Below are positions 16,741-24,945 of a DNA stretch of 32,238 bases, in pieces. Under the pieces are notes generated by a model. The model was given only the letters and a program-made list of their open reading frames with translations, made no database searches and had not been told where the DNA came from. The stretch comes from Caldiserica bacterium UBA646 (GTDB lineage Bacteria > Caldisericota > Caldisericia > Caldisericales > Caldisericaceae), in contig DBOM01000059.1 of NCBI GenBank assembly GCA_002299965.1, positions 47,500 to 79,737 of the forward strand, given 5' to 3'. Position numbers and translations under genes: made by a program. Numbering within the stretch: position 1 is the first letter of the stretch; every line of letters starts with the position of its first letter.

Positions 16741-17885
16741 AAGATGTATTAAAAAGGATTGTTTTTGGAAAAAGAGAAAAATATTGGTGGATGAATGCTT
16801 TAGTTCCTTTAATTTCTATTTTACTTGCATTCATTGTAGGGGCGATTTTTATAAAAATTACGGGCAGGAGCCCAGTTGTTGCATATAAATTATTGTTTGG
16901 GGCGTCAGGTTTGTTTCCTGGCCCTTACTGGAAAAGCCATTTTGCAGAAATGCTTCTTTCTTCTTCTATGTATATCGCGACTGGTCTTGGATTTGCAATT
17001 GCTGCAAAAGGAGGCCTGTTTAATATCGGGGCAGAAGGCCATTTTATTGTTGGCGGCATTGCTGCTGCTTATCTTGGATATGCAAAGCCATTTGCGGGTT
17101 TACCAAAATTTATTCATTTGCCTCTTATTATTGTGGGTGTTATGCTTGCAGGAGGTATCTGGGGGGCCATTGCAGGATACTTAAAGGCAAAAAGAGGCAT
17201 ACATGAGGTTATTACAACCATTATGTTGAATTGGATTGCTTTATATCTCATTGAGGCGTGGCTTGTTACTGGTCCCATGAAAGCAGCAGTTGAAACAGGT
17301 GTTTCAGGTACGCCATATATCAGCTTGTCCGCCAAATTGCCCAAAATTTTTCCCCCAACACGGCTTAATATTAGTATTATCATTATCCTGGCAGTAACGT
17401 TTTTGGTTTGGTATTTGTTTTATAAAACAACATTTGGATACGAAATACGTACTATGGGTCATACATTGATTTTTGGTATGGAGGCCCCAAAAGCAGCTGG
17501 AATAAATGTTGAGCGAAGAACTATTCAAACGATGTTTATCGCTGGTGCTGTTGCAGCGCTGGGAGGTGCCTTTATGATATTAGGCGTCCTCTTTCAGTAT
17601 CCTCCTATATTTGAGGGAGGATACGGATTTGATGGAATTGCTGTTGCTTTGATTGGCCAGAATGAACCGCTGGGAGTTATACTTGCAGGCATATTAATAG
17701 GAGCGTTAAGGACAGGCGCAACTACTGTTCAGCTTGCTCATATTCCAAAAACATTCCCTTCTATTATAGAGGGTTTTACTGTTGCATTTATTGCTCTCCA
17801 GATGCTTATAAGGTATTGGATTATGAAATTTGTAATGAGAAAGAAAAAATCCATTCAGAGTGAAATGGGAGGAGGCGCAAAATGA
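16737..17885 (+). CDS. ABC importer permease 1, nucleoside type
   Basis: This 382-residue integral membrane protein of the BPD_transp_2 family (YufP/NupP-like) has about 9-10 hydrophobic segments from residue 20 to 365. The conserved cytoplasmic loop GLFNIGAEGHFIVGG is typical of the longer of the two permeases. It overlaps the ATPase stop and the next permease start by ATGA, so the three are made in step. With its partner it should form the channel for nucleosides handed over by the lipoprotein. Confidence 0.94.
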   Translation: MKDVLKRIVFGKREKYWWMNALVPLISILLAFIVGAIFIKITGRSPVVAYKLLFGASGLFPGPYWKSHFAEMLLSSSMYIATGLGFAIAAKGGLFNIGAEGHFIVGGIAAAYLGYAKPFAGLPKFIHLPLIIVGVMLAGGIWGAIAGYLKAKRGIHEVITTIMLNWIALYLIEAWLVTGPMKAAVETGVSGTPYISLSAKLPKIFPPTRLNISIIIILAVTFLVWYLFYKTTFGYEIRTMGHTLIFGMEAPKAAGINVERRTIQTMFIAGAVAALGGAFMILGVLFQYPPIFEGGYGFDGIAVALIGQNEPLGVILAGILIGALRTGATTVQLAHIPKTFPSIIEGFTVAFIALQMLIRYWIMKFVMRKKKSIQSEMGGGAK

Positions 17886-18835
17886 ACAGTAATATTCCTT
17901 TTTTAAATGCTTCTATTGCGCAGGCATTAGATTATACTGCCCCCATTCTTTTTGCTGCCTTAGGTGGTGTAATGTCTGAAAACGCAGGCGTTGTGAATAT
18001 AGCACTCGAAGGAATGATGCGATTTGCTGCTTTTTTTGGTGTGTGGGGATCGTTTGTATCCGGTAATGCCTGGGTTGGGTTACTCTGGGGCGTTGGGATT
18101 GGTATTGTGCTCGGCGCTTTACATGCATATATTACGGTTAAATGGGCAGGCGACCAGATTATTTCCGGTGTGGCAATTAATGTTATGGCAATGGGTATGG
18201 TCACATACCTCCTAGAATCAATTTTTAGAACGACAGGTTATTCTCCGCCAGTAGCCTATTTTGGGGCTCCAGCTAGCAAAATACACCTCACGTTTCTCAA
18301 AGGAATTCCTATTTTAGGTGCGTTTGCAGAGCTCACAATACTTATCTGGTTTGCGTTAATTCTTGTTGTTGTCTTGCATTTTGTTTTATACCATACAGTA
18401 CTTGGATTAAGGATTCGTGCTGTTGGTGAAAATCCTCATGCAGCAGAGACATTGGGAATAAATGTATTTAAAATAAAATGGTTTGCTGTAATTGCCGGCA
18501 GTGTTCTTGCAGCATTTGGAGGTTTAGCGCTTTCACTGGGGACACTATCTTCGTTTACCAATTCAATGGCTATGGGCAAAGGTTTTATTGGTTTGGCTGC
18601 TATGATTTTTGGTAAATGGACACCTTTTGGGGCACTTGGTGCGATACTTATTTTTGCTTGTGCACAGGTGCTGCAGTTATTTATGCAAGGAACAGCAACT
18701 GGGTTTGCAAAGTTAATTCCGCTGGGGTTCTATCTTTCTCTTCCGTATATGTTAACAATTGGCGCATTGATTGGTGTTGTCGGAAAAGCAGTTGGTCCTG
18801 CTTCAGACGGCGTACCTTATAAAAAAGAAAGTTAG
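17882..18835 (+). CDS. ABC importer permease 2, nucleoside type
   Basis: This is the shorter permease (317 residues, YufQ/NupQ-like) of the same importer. The family motif GVVNIALEGMM occurs near residues 36-46, and about eight hydrophobic segments follow. LGLRIRAVGENPHAAETLGIN is the coupling region that meets the ATPase (seen here as LGLRIRAVGENP then AAETLGIN). The start overlaps the previous gene (ATGA) behind GGAGGAGG. It is the last gene of the operon and is followed by a terminator. Confidence 0.94.
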   Translation: MNSNIPFLNASIAQALDYTAPILFAALGGVMSENAGVVNIALEGMMRFAAFFGVWGSFVSGNAWVGLLWGVGIGIVLGALHAYITVKWAGDQIISGVAINVMAMGMVTYLLESIFRTTGYSPPVAYFGAPASKIHLTFLKGIPILGAFAELTILIWFALILVVVLHFVLYHTVLGLRIRAVGENPHAAETLGINVFKIKWFAVIAGSVLAAFGGLALSLGTLSSFTNSMAMGKGFIGLAAMIFGKWTPFGALGAILIFACAQVLQLFMQGTATGFAKLIPLGFYLSLPYMLTIGALIGVVGKAVGPASDGVPYKKES

Positions 18836-18866
18836 TTAATCTATATCTATATTTTGTGGCGATGTG

Positions 18867-18902
18867 ATGCCTGGTTTTATTAAAAGATGCCAGGCATTTT
18901 TT
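18867..18902 (+). terminator. Intrinsic terminator at the end of the importer operon
   Basis: ATGCCTGG (18867-18874) pairs with CCAGGCAT (18890-18897) across a 15-nt loop, followed by a run of six T (18897-18902). It ends in the stop codon of the convergent peptidase gene. Read on the minus strand there is no T-run, so it serves only the importer operon. Confidence 0.85.
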
Positions 18903-20700
18903 ATGGGAACAGTAATATAAATAAATCTTTTCCGTCTGTTTTATAATCTGAATTTAAGTCAGCAAAGTGGTTAAATCCTTTGTCCATGTAAGTTTTACCA
19001 AAATTGCCTATAAGGATTTCTAAATCATTGCTATCCACGCGTTCATCCATATTGATGTCTCGTATATCGTATCCATTTATTGCAACATTGAATGTTTTAT
19101 CCTCTAACAAGCCTTCGGTTGTGATAGAATCGGTTGTGATAGAATCTTTTATTGTGATTTGCCCTTTTATATTTCCTCTTACTACACCACTAAAAACTAT
19201 TTCTCCGATTGCATTATTTAAACGAATTATCCCAAAGGCATTATCGATTATTGCATTTTTCACTGAGGAAGATTTAATATAGATGCCAGGGGGTAGTAGT
19301 ACAAATAGACTTGTTTTTTCTGGAATGTTCAATGTAATTTTTATATCTTTTGCATTATCTATACACAATACTATAGGATTTTCGTTTCTTTTTGTTGTAG
19401 TGTATTCCTTTTGTTTTTCTACAACGTTCCATATAATTGCCGGGTCTCCATATAGGTTATAATCGTATATGTTCATTAAATTGGCTTCTATGGGATCTTC
19501 TATGTCGTTATAAAAATCGTTTTCAAAAAATTCTTGCAATGCTGTGTAAAGGGATTCACCAACAGTTTTTCCTGAAGTTAGATTTTTTACAAAATAGTAG
19601 TTGATGCTTCCTGTTCCTCCATCATGAGGAGCAGCAAAATAAGAAGGCGAATAGCTTATTCCGGTTGATCCGATGAAAGCAACGCCTCCTTTTTCAAGTA
19701 TGGCTTTGCCCAGGTTGCTTGTGCCATTTTCATTAAGGCAACTGCCGGAGAAAAAGATGCCATTTGCCTTAAAAGTGTCGTCTTTAGCGATAAAACTTTC
19801 GAATTTAAATTCGCCATCATCTGGAATGCCATTTTCATTTTTATCATTCCAAATTTCTCTGTATGCCGCAGAATTGCTTCCGTGGGCTACCCAATTCACA
19901 AATCCTGCATCGGGTAGAACTGAATAAAAATTTTCTTTTGTAAGCTCAAAATCTGCATCATATATTGATGGGAAAGAGCCAGATTTTTCATACAGCTTGA
20001 TGACATTTTCGCCAAGAAAAGTGGCGATGAGTTCTTCTTCCCTTGCTCCATCACCGTTAAAGATCCTTGCTCCTTGATAAATTTCTCCCGGGTATGCGAT
20101 AAATGATGCAGCAAGCACAGCTGTTTGGGGAGGATTTTCTTCAAATTGGATTGTTCGGTTAAAAATTTTTTCGACCTCTTTGTTGCTGTCAAATGGAATT
20201 CTTCCTACGAAAATATCAGGTGCTATATTCATCCGGTCGTCATAAAGTTCTCCGGGAAATAAATCTCCGTCTTTATCTAACTCTTCGTTCAACAATGCGT
20301 AATATAGGTCTGTTTTTGTTTCTGAAGGCGCACTGTATGAAACCGAATGCACTGTGCTTGATGGGTACATTGAAGGACGCGGGATTGTATTTTCGCTTCC
20401 AAGAATAAGCAAATATCCTTTACTAACGGCAATTTTTTTGAGATAATTTCTTATTTCTGATGGGTTATTTGAGCCGATGTCTTCAACTGTGACAATTTCT
20501 ACATCGTATTTTTTGTCTCTTGTTTCTGCAACGAGCTGTGCGCTTTGCATAAGATTATTCGTTGTAAGAATAATATATTGAGTTTTGTGCGTTATTGTCG
20601 TCGCTTTAGTTCTATGAATATTGCAAATAGAGAATATTAATACAAAAATAATAAGGAAAATGAAAGGTTTTTTGCTTTTTACAACATTATTTATCTGCAT
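18901..20700 (-). CDS. Secreted gingipain-like (C25) cysteine peptidase with C-terminal dockerin
   Basis: This 599-residue exported protein has a signal peptide (hydrophobic 12-27) and a C25/gingipain-type caspase-like fold. The catalytic pair is visible: His273 in NWVAHGSN and Cys321 in FSGSCLNENGT, each at the end of a hydrophobic strand. The N-terminal YIILTTNNL and DIFVGRIPFDS also fit C25. About 430-535 is a beta-rich linker. The last 56 residues resemble a type I dockerin with two calcium loops (DINMDERVDSNDL and ADLNSDYKTDGKDL), which would bind a cohesin. No cohesin is in the window. The ATG overlaps the stop of the membrane-protein gene (TAATG) with no ribosome site, so translation is coupled. 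Substrate and any activation step are unknown. Confidence 0.83.
   Translation of the reverse strand: MQINNVVKSKKPFIFLIIFVLIFSICNIHRTKATTITHKTQYIILTTNNLMQSAQLVAETRDKKYDVEIVTVEDIGSNNPSEIRNYLKKIAVSKGYLLILGSENTIPRPSMYPSSTVHSVSYSAPSETKTDLYYALLNEELDKDGDLFPGELYDDRMNIAPDIFVGRIPFDSNKEVEKIFNRTIQFEENPPQTAVLAASFIAYPGEIYQGARIFNGDGAREEELIATFLGENVIKLYEKSGSFPSIYDADFELTKENFYSVLPDAGFVNWVAHGSNSAAYREIWNDKNENGIPDDGEFKFESFIAKDDTFKANGIFFSGSCLNENGTSNLGKAILEKGGVAFIGSTGISYSPSYFAAPHDGGTGSINYYFVKNLTSGKTVGESLYTALQEFFENDFYNDIEDPIEANLMNIYDYNLYGDPAIIWNVVEKQKEYTTTKRNENPIVLCIDNAKDIKITLNIPEKTSLFVLLPPGIYIKSSSVKNAIIDNAFGIIRLNNAIGEIVFSGVVRGNIKGQITIKDSITTDSITTEGLLEDKTFNVAINGYDIRDINMDERVDSNDLEILIGNFGKTYMDKGFNHFADLNSDYKTDGKDLFILLFP
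19116..19145 (-). repeat. 15-bp tandem duplication in the peptidase gene
   Basis: CGGTTGTGATAGAAT occurs twice in a row (19116-19130, 19131-19145), giving DSITTDSITT in the linker before the dockerin. The copies are identical and keep the frame, which points to a recent slip or duplication in a tolerant linker. Confidence 0.9.
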
Positions 20701-21272
20701 TACATTTGCACAAATGAACTTATGTGGGTGATAAATATTATTAGAGATGAGCTGAATAGTAGTTTAAGGAAGAGTTGTTTTTCAAAATCTTTTTTCCTGT
20801 AAAAATATAGAAAGACGCAAAAAATTGCCGAAACTATCACTATGATAAGGCCCAGATTAAAAGACCCGGCTAACAGAGAAACAACATTTGTAAAGAAAAG
20901 AAGAAATAGAGCAAGGTAAAAAAAGCGTTTTTTAAATTCATTATTTTGCCAGATGAGAAAGAGTGGAAAGAGCATAAGAGCAAGCCACCCCCATATGTTG
21001 AACGAGAGCATTCCTGCAATTGATGGTGTGAAAAAAAGGGAGAAATACAGCAGGATTGCGGAGATAGAAGCAAAGTAAGATTCCTTGCTTCTATATTTGG
21101 TACGATTTGATGCCATATAGAAAAAAATGCTCAGTAAAAAAAGTACTAACGAAAAAATGAGAAACTTGACAATCCCCATAGAAAATACATTAAACAGAAT
21201 AAGATAAATGATAAAGTATGATGCAACAATTGTTAAAGGCAATTTGAAAAAATCTTTATCTTTTTCCCGCAT
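20700..21272 (-). CDS. Small multi-spanning membrane protein, no recognised family
   Basis: This 190-residue protein is very hydrophobic, with about six likely membrane spans (roughly 12-33, 34-53, 66-105 as two, 118-135, 138-156 and 170-187) and short charged loops. I see no conserved motif and do not recognise it. It overlaps the end of rsmG by 17 bases and touches the start of the peptidase gene, so it is translated with both. The tight pairing with a secreted peptidase hints that it may help that protein, but this is only inference. Confidence 0.75.
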   Translation of the reverse strand: MREKDKDFFKLPLTIVASYFIIYLILFNVFSMGIVKFLIFSLVLFLLSIFFYMASNRTKYRSKESYFASISAILLYFSLFFTPSIAGMLSFNIWGWLALMLFPLFLIWQNNEFKKRFFYLALFLLFFTNVVSLLAGSFNLGLIIVIVSAIFCVFLYFYRKKDFEKQLFLKLLFSSSLIIFITHISSFVQM

Positions 21273-21993
21273 TTTTTTTAAGAGATTTTAAAATAGAGGA
21301 GTAAGACCTGGGATATTTTTTGGGAGTTTCTTTTACTTTTTCTATACAGATGAGATAACTTTTGTGTGATGTATGTGGAAGTTGATATTCCTGTATATTT
21401 TTGATGTGTCCTCCCAATTTTTCTATAAATGGAATAAACTTCTCTATTTGTCCTATCTCTTTACCTCCTTTCCAGAATATTGCGTTTCCGCCAATTTTTA
21501 AAAGGGGAAGGGCGATTTCAGAAATTACAGAAATTTTGCTTACCCCCCTCATTGTAACGATATCAAATTTTTCTCTAAATTCTTTTTCTTTTCCTAATTT
21601 TTCTCCCCTGCTGCCGATAAGCGTTACGTCCTCTATTCCTAAGCGTCTTAGTAACATACCTATAAAGAATACCTTCTTTTTTTGTGAATCCACGAGCGTA
21701 AGATTAAGTGCCGGGAAAACAATCTTAATGGGAAGGCCAGGAAAACCGGCACCAGTTCCAATATCGATTAGTTTTTCATTGCCTTTAATTGGCGTTGCCT
21801 GGACAAGATGAAGGGAATCAACAAAATGCTTTACAGCTATTTCATTATCATCCAGGATAGAAGTAAGGTTGAAACGAGTGTTATTCCATTGTTGAAGCAA
21901 GTTTTTATATACTTTAAATGCATTTAGCACCTCTGGTGTAATTTTTAACTTTATTTTTTTGGCTTCGCTTGTGATAATTTTTTCAAATTTCAT
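21256..21993 (-). CDS. rsmG: 16S rRNA m7G527 methyltransferase (RsmG/GidB)
   Basis: RsmG uses S-adenosylmethionine to methylate N7 of G527 in 16S rRNA. The SAM-binding loop LIDIGTGAGFPGLP is clear, and LTLVDSQKKKVFF, VTLIGSRGEKL and VTMRGVS follow in family order. I choose the ATG at 21993 (MKFEKI, 245 residues), which overlaps the clpB stop (ATGA). The frame is open 13 codons further to an ATG at 22032, but that stretch is basic, lies wholly inside clpB and has its purine run directly against the ATG. AGGAGAG lies about 20 bases before the chosen start, which is long, so coupling to clpB probably matters. Loss of RsmG gives low-level streptomycin resistance in other bacteria. Confidence 0.94.
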   Translation of the reverse strand: MKFEKIITSEAKKIKLKITPEVLNAFKVYKNLLQQWNNTRFNLTSILDDNEIAVKHFVDSLHLVQATPIKGNEKLIDIGTGAGFPGLPIKIVFPALNLTLVDSQKKKVFFIGMLLRRLGIEDVTLIGSRGEKLGKEKEFREKFDIVTMRGVSKISVISEIALPLLKIGGNAIFWKGGKEIGQIEKFIPFIEKLGGHIKNIQEYQLPHTSHKSYLICIEKVKETPKKYPRSYSSILKSLKKNAGKR

Positions 21994-24605
21994 TTTATTA
22001 GTTCGAAATTTATCTCTCCTTTTTCTAAACATCCCTTAATCTTTGTTCCTTTCTCTATATCGTGCGAAAGGATAAAAGAGGAAAGAGGGTTTTCTATATA
22101 CTTCTGGATGGCTCTCTTTAATGGTCTTGCACCATATACCGGGTCAAATCCCTTATTTGCAAGGAATGTTTTTAGTTCATCTTCTATAATTAGCTTGATA
22201 TCTTTTTCTTTAAGTTTAATCAAGGTTTCTTCAAGGAGAATATTTACAATTTGTTTGATTTGATTGATACCTAATGGGTTAAATATGATTGTTTCATCAA
22301 TTCTGTTCAAAAACTCTGGTCTGAATATATGACGCATATCTTCCTGGACTTTTTCTACAATTTTTTCATACTGGTCCATATATTCTTTTGTACTGGGGAG
22401 TGCATTAATGTCTGAAATATACCTGCTTCCAATATTGGAAGTCATTATGATAATTGTGTTACGAAAATCTACGGTCCTTCCCTTTGAATCTGTAAGCCGT
22501 CCATCATCAAGTACTTGTAATAAAATATTGAATACATCTTGGTGTGCTTTTTCAATTTCATCAAGCAAAATGACGGAGTACGGATGCCTTTTTACTGCTT
22601 CTGTAAGTTGTCCGCCTTGTTCGTATCCAACATATCCTGGAGGTGCCCCAATGAGCCGAGAAACCGAAAACTTTTCCATGTATTCCGACATATCAATTCT
22701 AATCAGGGCCTTTTCTGTGTCAAATAGCTCTTTGGCTAATGTTTTTGCAAGTTCTGTTTTGCCAACGCCTGTTGGTCCAAGGAAGATGAAAGAGCCGAGT
22801 GGCCTATTAGGATCTGATAATCCGGCTCTTGCGCGCCTTATGGCATTTGAAACGGCAACAATTGCTTGTTCCTGTCCAACAACTCGTTTTCTTAAAGGGT
22901 CTTCGAGGTGCAGTAATTTTTCTTTTTCAGAAGTAAGCATTTTTGAGACAGGTATGCCTGTCCATTTTGAAACTATAGAGGCAATCTCTTCTTCGCCTAC
23001 TTCTTCTTTGAGAACTGCTCCGTCTTTTTGTATTTCTTGCAATTTTTTATTTGCGTCCTCCAGTTGTTTTTGAAGAGAAGGTAATTCTCCATACAGAAGG
23101 CGTGCTGCTCCATCTAAATCTCCGTGCTGTTCCGCAAGTTTTGCCTCTGTGCGCACTTTGTCGATTTGCTCTTTGATTGTTCTTATTTTATGAATTGCAT
23201 CTTTTTCCTGAGTCCACTTTGCCGTTAATGCAATATCTCTTTCTTTCAGATTAGCAAGTTCTGATTCAATTTTTTTAAGTCGTTCTGATGTATCAGGATC
23301 GTTTTTCTCTTTTTCAAGTGCTTTCTTTTCCATTTCTAACATTCTAATTTTTCGCTTTAATTCATCAAGTTCCACAGGCATACTATCTATTTGCATTTTA
23401 AGAAGAGCCGCTGATTCATCCATGAGGTCTATTGCTTTATCTGGAAGAAATCTGTCGGTGATATAGCGAGCAGAAAGTTTGGCAGCAGCGATAAGCGCAG
23501 AATCTTTAATTCTAACTCCGTGATGTACTTCGTATTTTTCTTTTAATCCCCGTAGTATGGCAATTGTTTCCTGTTCAGAAGGTTCGTTTATTAATACTGG
23601 CTGGAATCTTCTTTGAAGTGCAGCATCTTTTTCTATATATTTTCTATACTCATCAAGCGTTGTTGCGCCTATGGTACGGAGCTCCCCGCGGGAAAGCGCT
23701 GGTTTTAACATATTTGATGCGTCAAGCGATCCTTCGGTCGCTCCTGCCCCTACTACAGTATGGATTTCATCTATAAATGTGATAATTTTGTCCTGAGATT
23801 GTTTAATTTCATCTATTACTGCTTTTAACCTGTCTTCGAACTCTCCCCTAAATTTTGTACCGGCAATCAGTGATCCCATATCAAGCTGGAATATTTCTTT
23901 GTCTTTAAGTGATTCAGGTACGTCTCCAGATACAATTCTTTGAGCAAGCCCTTCTGCTACTGCGGTCTTGCCTACACCCGCTTCTCCTATGAGAATAGGG
24001 TTATTTTTAGTTCTTCTTGAAAGAATCTGCATTGTATGGCGGATTTCTTCGTCTCTTCCAATAACGGGATCCATTTTCCCTTCTCTTGCTATTGCGGTCA
24101 GATTTCTTCCATATTTTTCAAGGACTTTATACTTAACTTCCGGTGTTCTATCTGTCACTTTTTTGTCTCCGCGTATCTCTTTGAATGAATTTAATACATT
24201 TTGCCTTGTTATTCCATACCTTGCAAGAATTTTGCCTGTCTTTTCTGCGTCGGAAATTGCAGCAAGAAAAAGATGTTCCGTACTTATAAATTCGTCACCC
24301 ATATTTTGGGTTTCTTTTTCTGCTCTTCTAAAAAGCTCTTCTAACCTGGGTGTGATATAAAATTTTTCCTCACTTATACCTTGAATTTTTGGGAATTTTT
24401 CAATAGCATTGTATATGTTTCTTAAAAGTAAATCTTTGTCTATTTTTAGTGTACTTAGGATCATAGGAACTATTCCATCCCGCTGTTGGATAAGGGCAGC
24501 AACGAGATGTTCGATATCTATTGATTGGTTATTTTGTGATGTAGCAATTCCCTTTGCAACCATTAATGCTTCCTGCGCTTTTTCTGTTAATTTGTTGGGA
24601 TCCAT
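21990..24605 (-). CDS. clpB: ATP-dependent disaggregase ClpB
   Basis: ClpB is the hexameric AAA+ protein that pulls polypeptides out of heat-induced aggregates with DnaK. At 871 residues it is full length. In order: N-terminal Clp repeats (1-150), AAA1 with Walker A GEAGVGKT (Lys213) and Walker B TFIDEIHT, the long coiled-coil M domain (about 410-530) that separates ClpB from ClpA/ClpC, and AAA2 with GPTGVGKT (Lys616) and VILLDEIEKAH. There is no ClpP-binding IGF loop, as expected for a disaggregase. The ribosome site AGGAGGTGA is optimal. Neither a CIRCE (HrcA) nor a CtsR site is seen upstream. It is the first gene of clpB-rsmG-membrane protein-peptidase. Confidence 0.98.
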   Translation of the reverse strand: MDPNKLTEKAQEALMVAKGIATSQNNQSIDIEHLVAALIQQRDGIVPMILSTLKIDKDLLLRNIYNAIEKFPKIQGISEEKFYITPRLEELFRRAEKETQNMGDEFISTEHLFLAAISDAEKTGKILARYGITRQNVLNSFKEIRGDKKVTDRTPEVKYKVLEKYGRNLTAIAREGKMDPVIGRDEEIRHTMQILSRRTKNNPILIGEAGVGKTAVAEGLAQRIVSGDVPESLKDKEIFQLDMGSLIAGTKFRGEFEDRLKAVIDEIKQSQDKIITFIDEIHTVVGAGATEGSLDASNMLKPALSRGELRTIGATTLDEYRKYIEKDAALQRRFQPVLINEPSEQETIAILRGLKEKYEVHHGVRIKDSALIAAAKLSARYITDRFLPDKAIDLMDESAALLKMQIDSMPVELDELKRKIRMLEMEKKALEKEKNDPDTSERLKKIESELANLKERDIALTAKWTQEKDAIHKIRTIKEQIDKVRTEAKLAEQHGDLDGAARLLYGELPSLQKQLEDANKKLQEIQKDGAVLKEEVGEEEIASIVSKWTGIPVSKMLTSEKEKLLHLEDPLRKRVVGQEQAIVAVSNAIRRARAGLSDPNRPLGSFIFLGPTGVGKTELAKTLAKELFDTEKALIRIDMSEYMEKFSVSRLIGAPPGYVGYEQGGQLTEAVKRHPYSVILLDEIEKAHQDVFNILLQVLDDGRLTDSKGRTVDFRNTIIIMTSNIGSRYISDINALPSTKEYMDQYEKIVEKVQEDMRHIFRPEFLNRIDETIIFNPLGINQIKQIVNILLEETLIKLKEKDIKLIIEDELKTFLANKGFDPVYGARPLKRAIQKYIENPLSSFILSHDIEKGTKIKGCLEKGEINFELIK

Positions 24606-24945
24606 GGAAAATCACCTCCTATTTTCTTATTTTAGCACAAAAATATATAAAAATAAATATTCTGTAAAAAATGAACAGAAGATTAGTTATTTTGGTATGG
24701 TATAAAAAATACGATAGCTGATTTTTCACATTTATTTATTCCTTCTCATCACTTTAAAATAGCAAAATTCATTTTTAGAGCGCTTATTGGACGTCGGAAG
24801 CAAAGTATTTGTACAGTAAATAAATTGTTATGCGCTTTAGTTAACAGCAATTTGTTGGTATTTATGCATTTCTTATAAAATAGATTCTTGACTATGCATA
24901 TTAACTTCTTATACTTATTTGTAATGCGTGAAAGGAGAAGGTTCT
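24606..24945. other. Divergent intergenic region between clpB and ileS
   Basis: These 340 bp hold no gene. The left end carries the clpB ribosome site (24612-24620, minus strand) and a weak minus-strand -10-like TAAAAT just before it without a clear -35. The right end carries the ileS promoter. A small inverted repeat, TTCTGT (24660-24665) with ACAGAA (24675-24680), lies in between. There is no T-box specifier or antiterminator core, no terminator before ileS and no CIRCE element. The middle (about 24690-24880) shows nothing I can name. Confidence 0.7.
24888..24915 (+). promoter_or_regulatory. Promoter of the ileS-trk operon
   Basis: TTGACT (24888-24893) and TATACT (24910-24915) are 16 bp apart, each one base from consensus. 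Transcription should start near 24922, giving a leader of about 24 bases that holds the ribosome site AAAGGAG (24931-24937). Confidence 0.75.

Noticed and set aside
24928..24945. GTG start for ileS six codons upstream
   Set aside because: The ribosome site AAAGGAG lies after this GTG, and homologues begin near MFK.
24606..24945. T-box riboswitch before ileS, or CIRCE/CtsR site before clpB
   Set aside because: No T-box core, no terminator hairpin and too short a leader; TTAGCAC occurs once near clpB but its inverted partner is missing, and no CtsR-type heptanucleotide repeat is seen.
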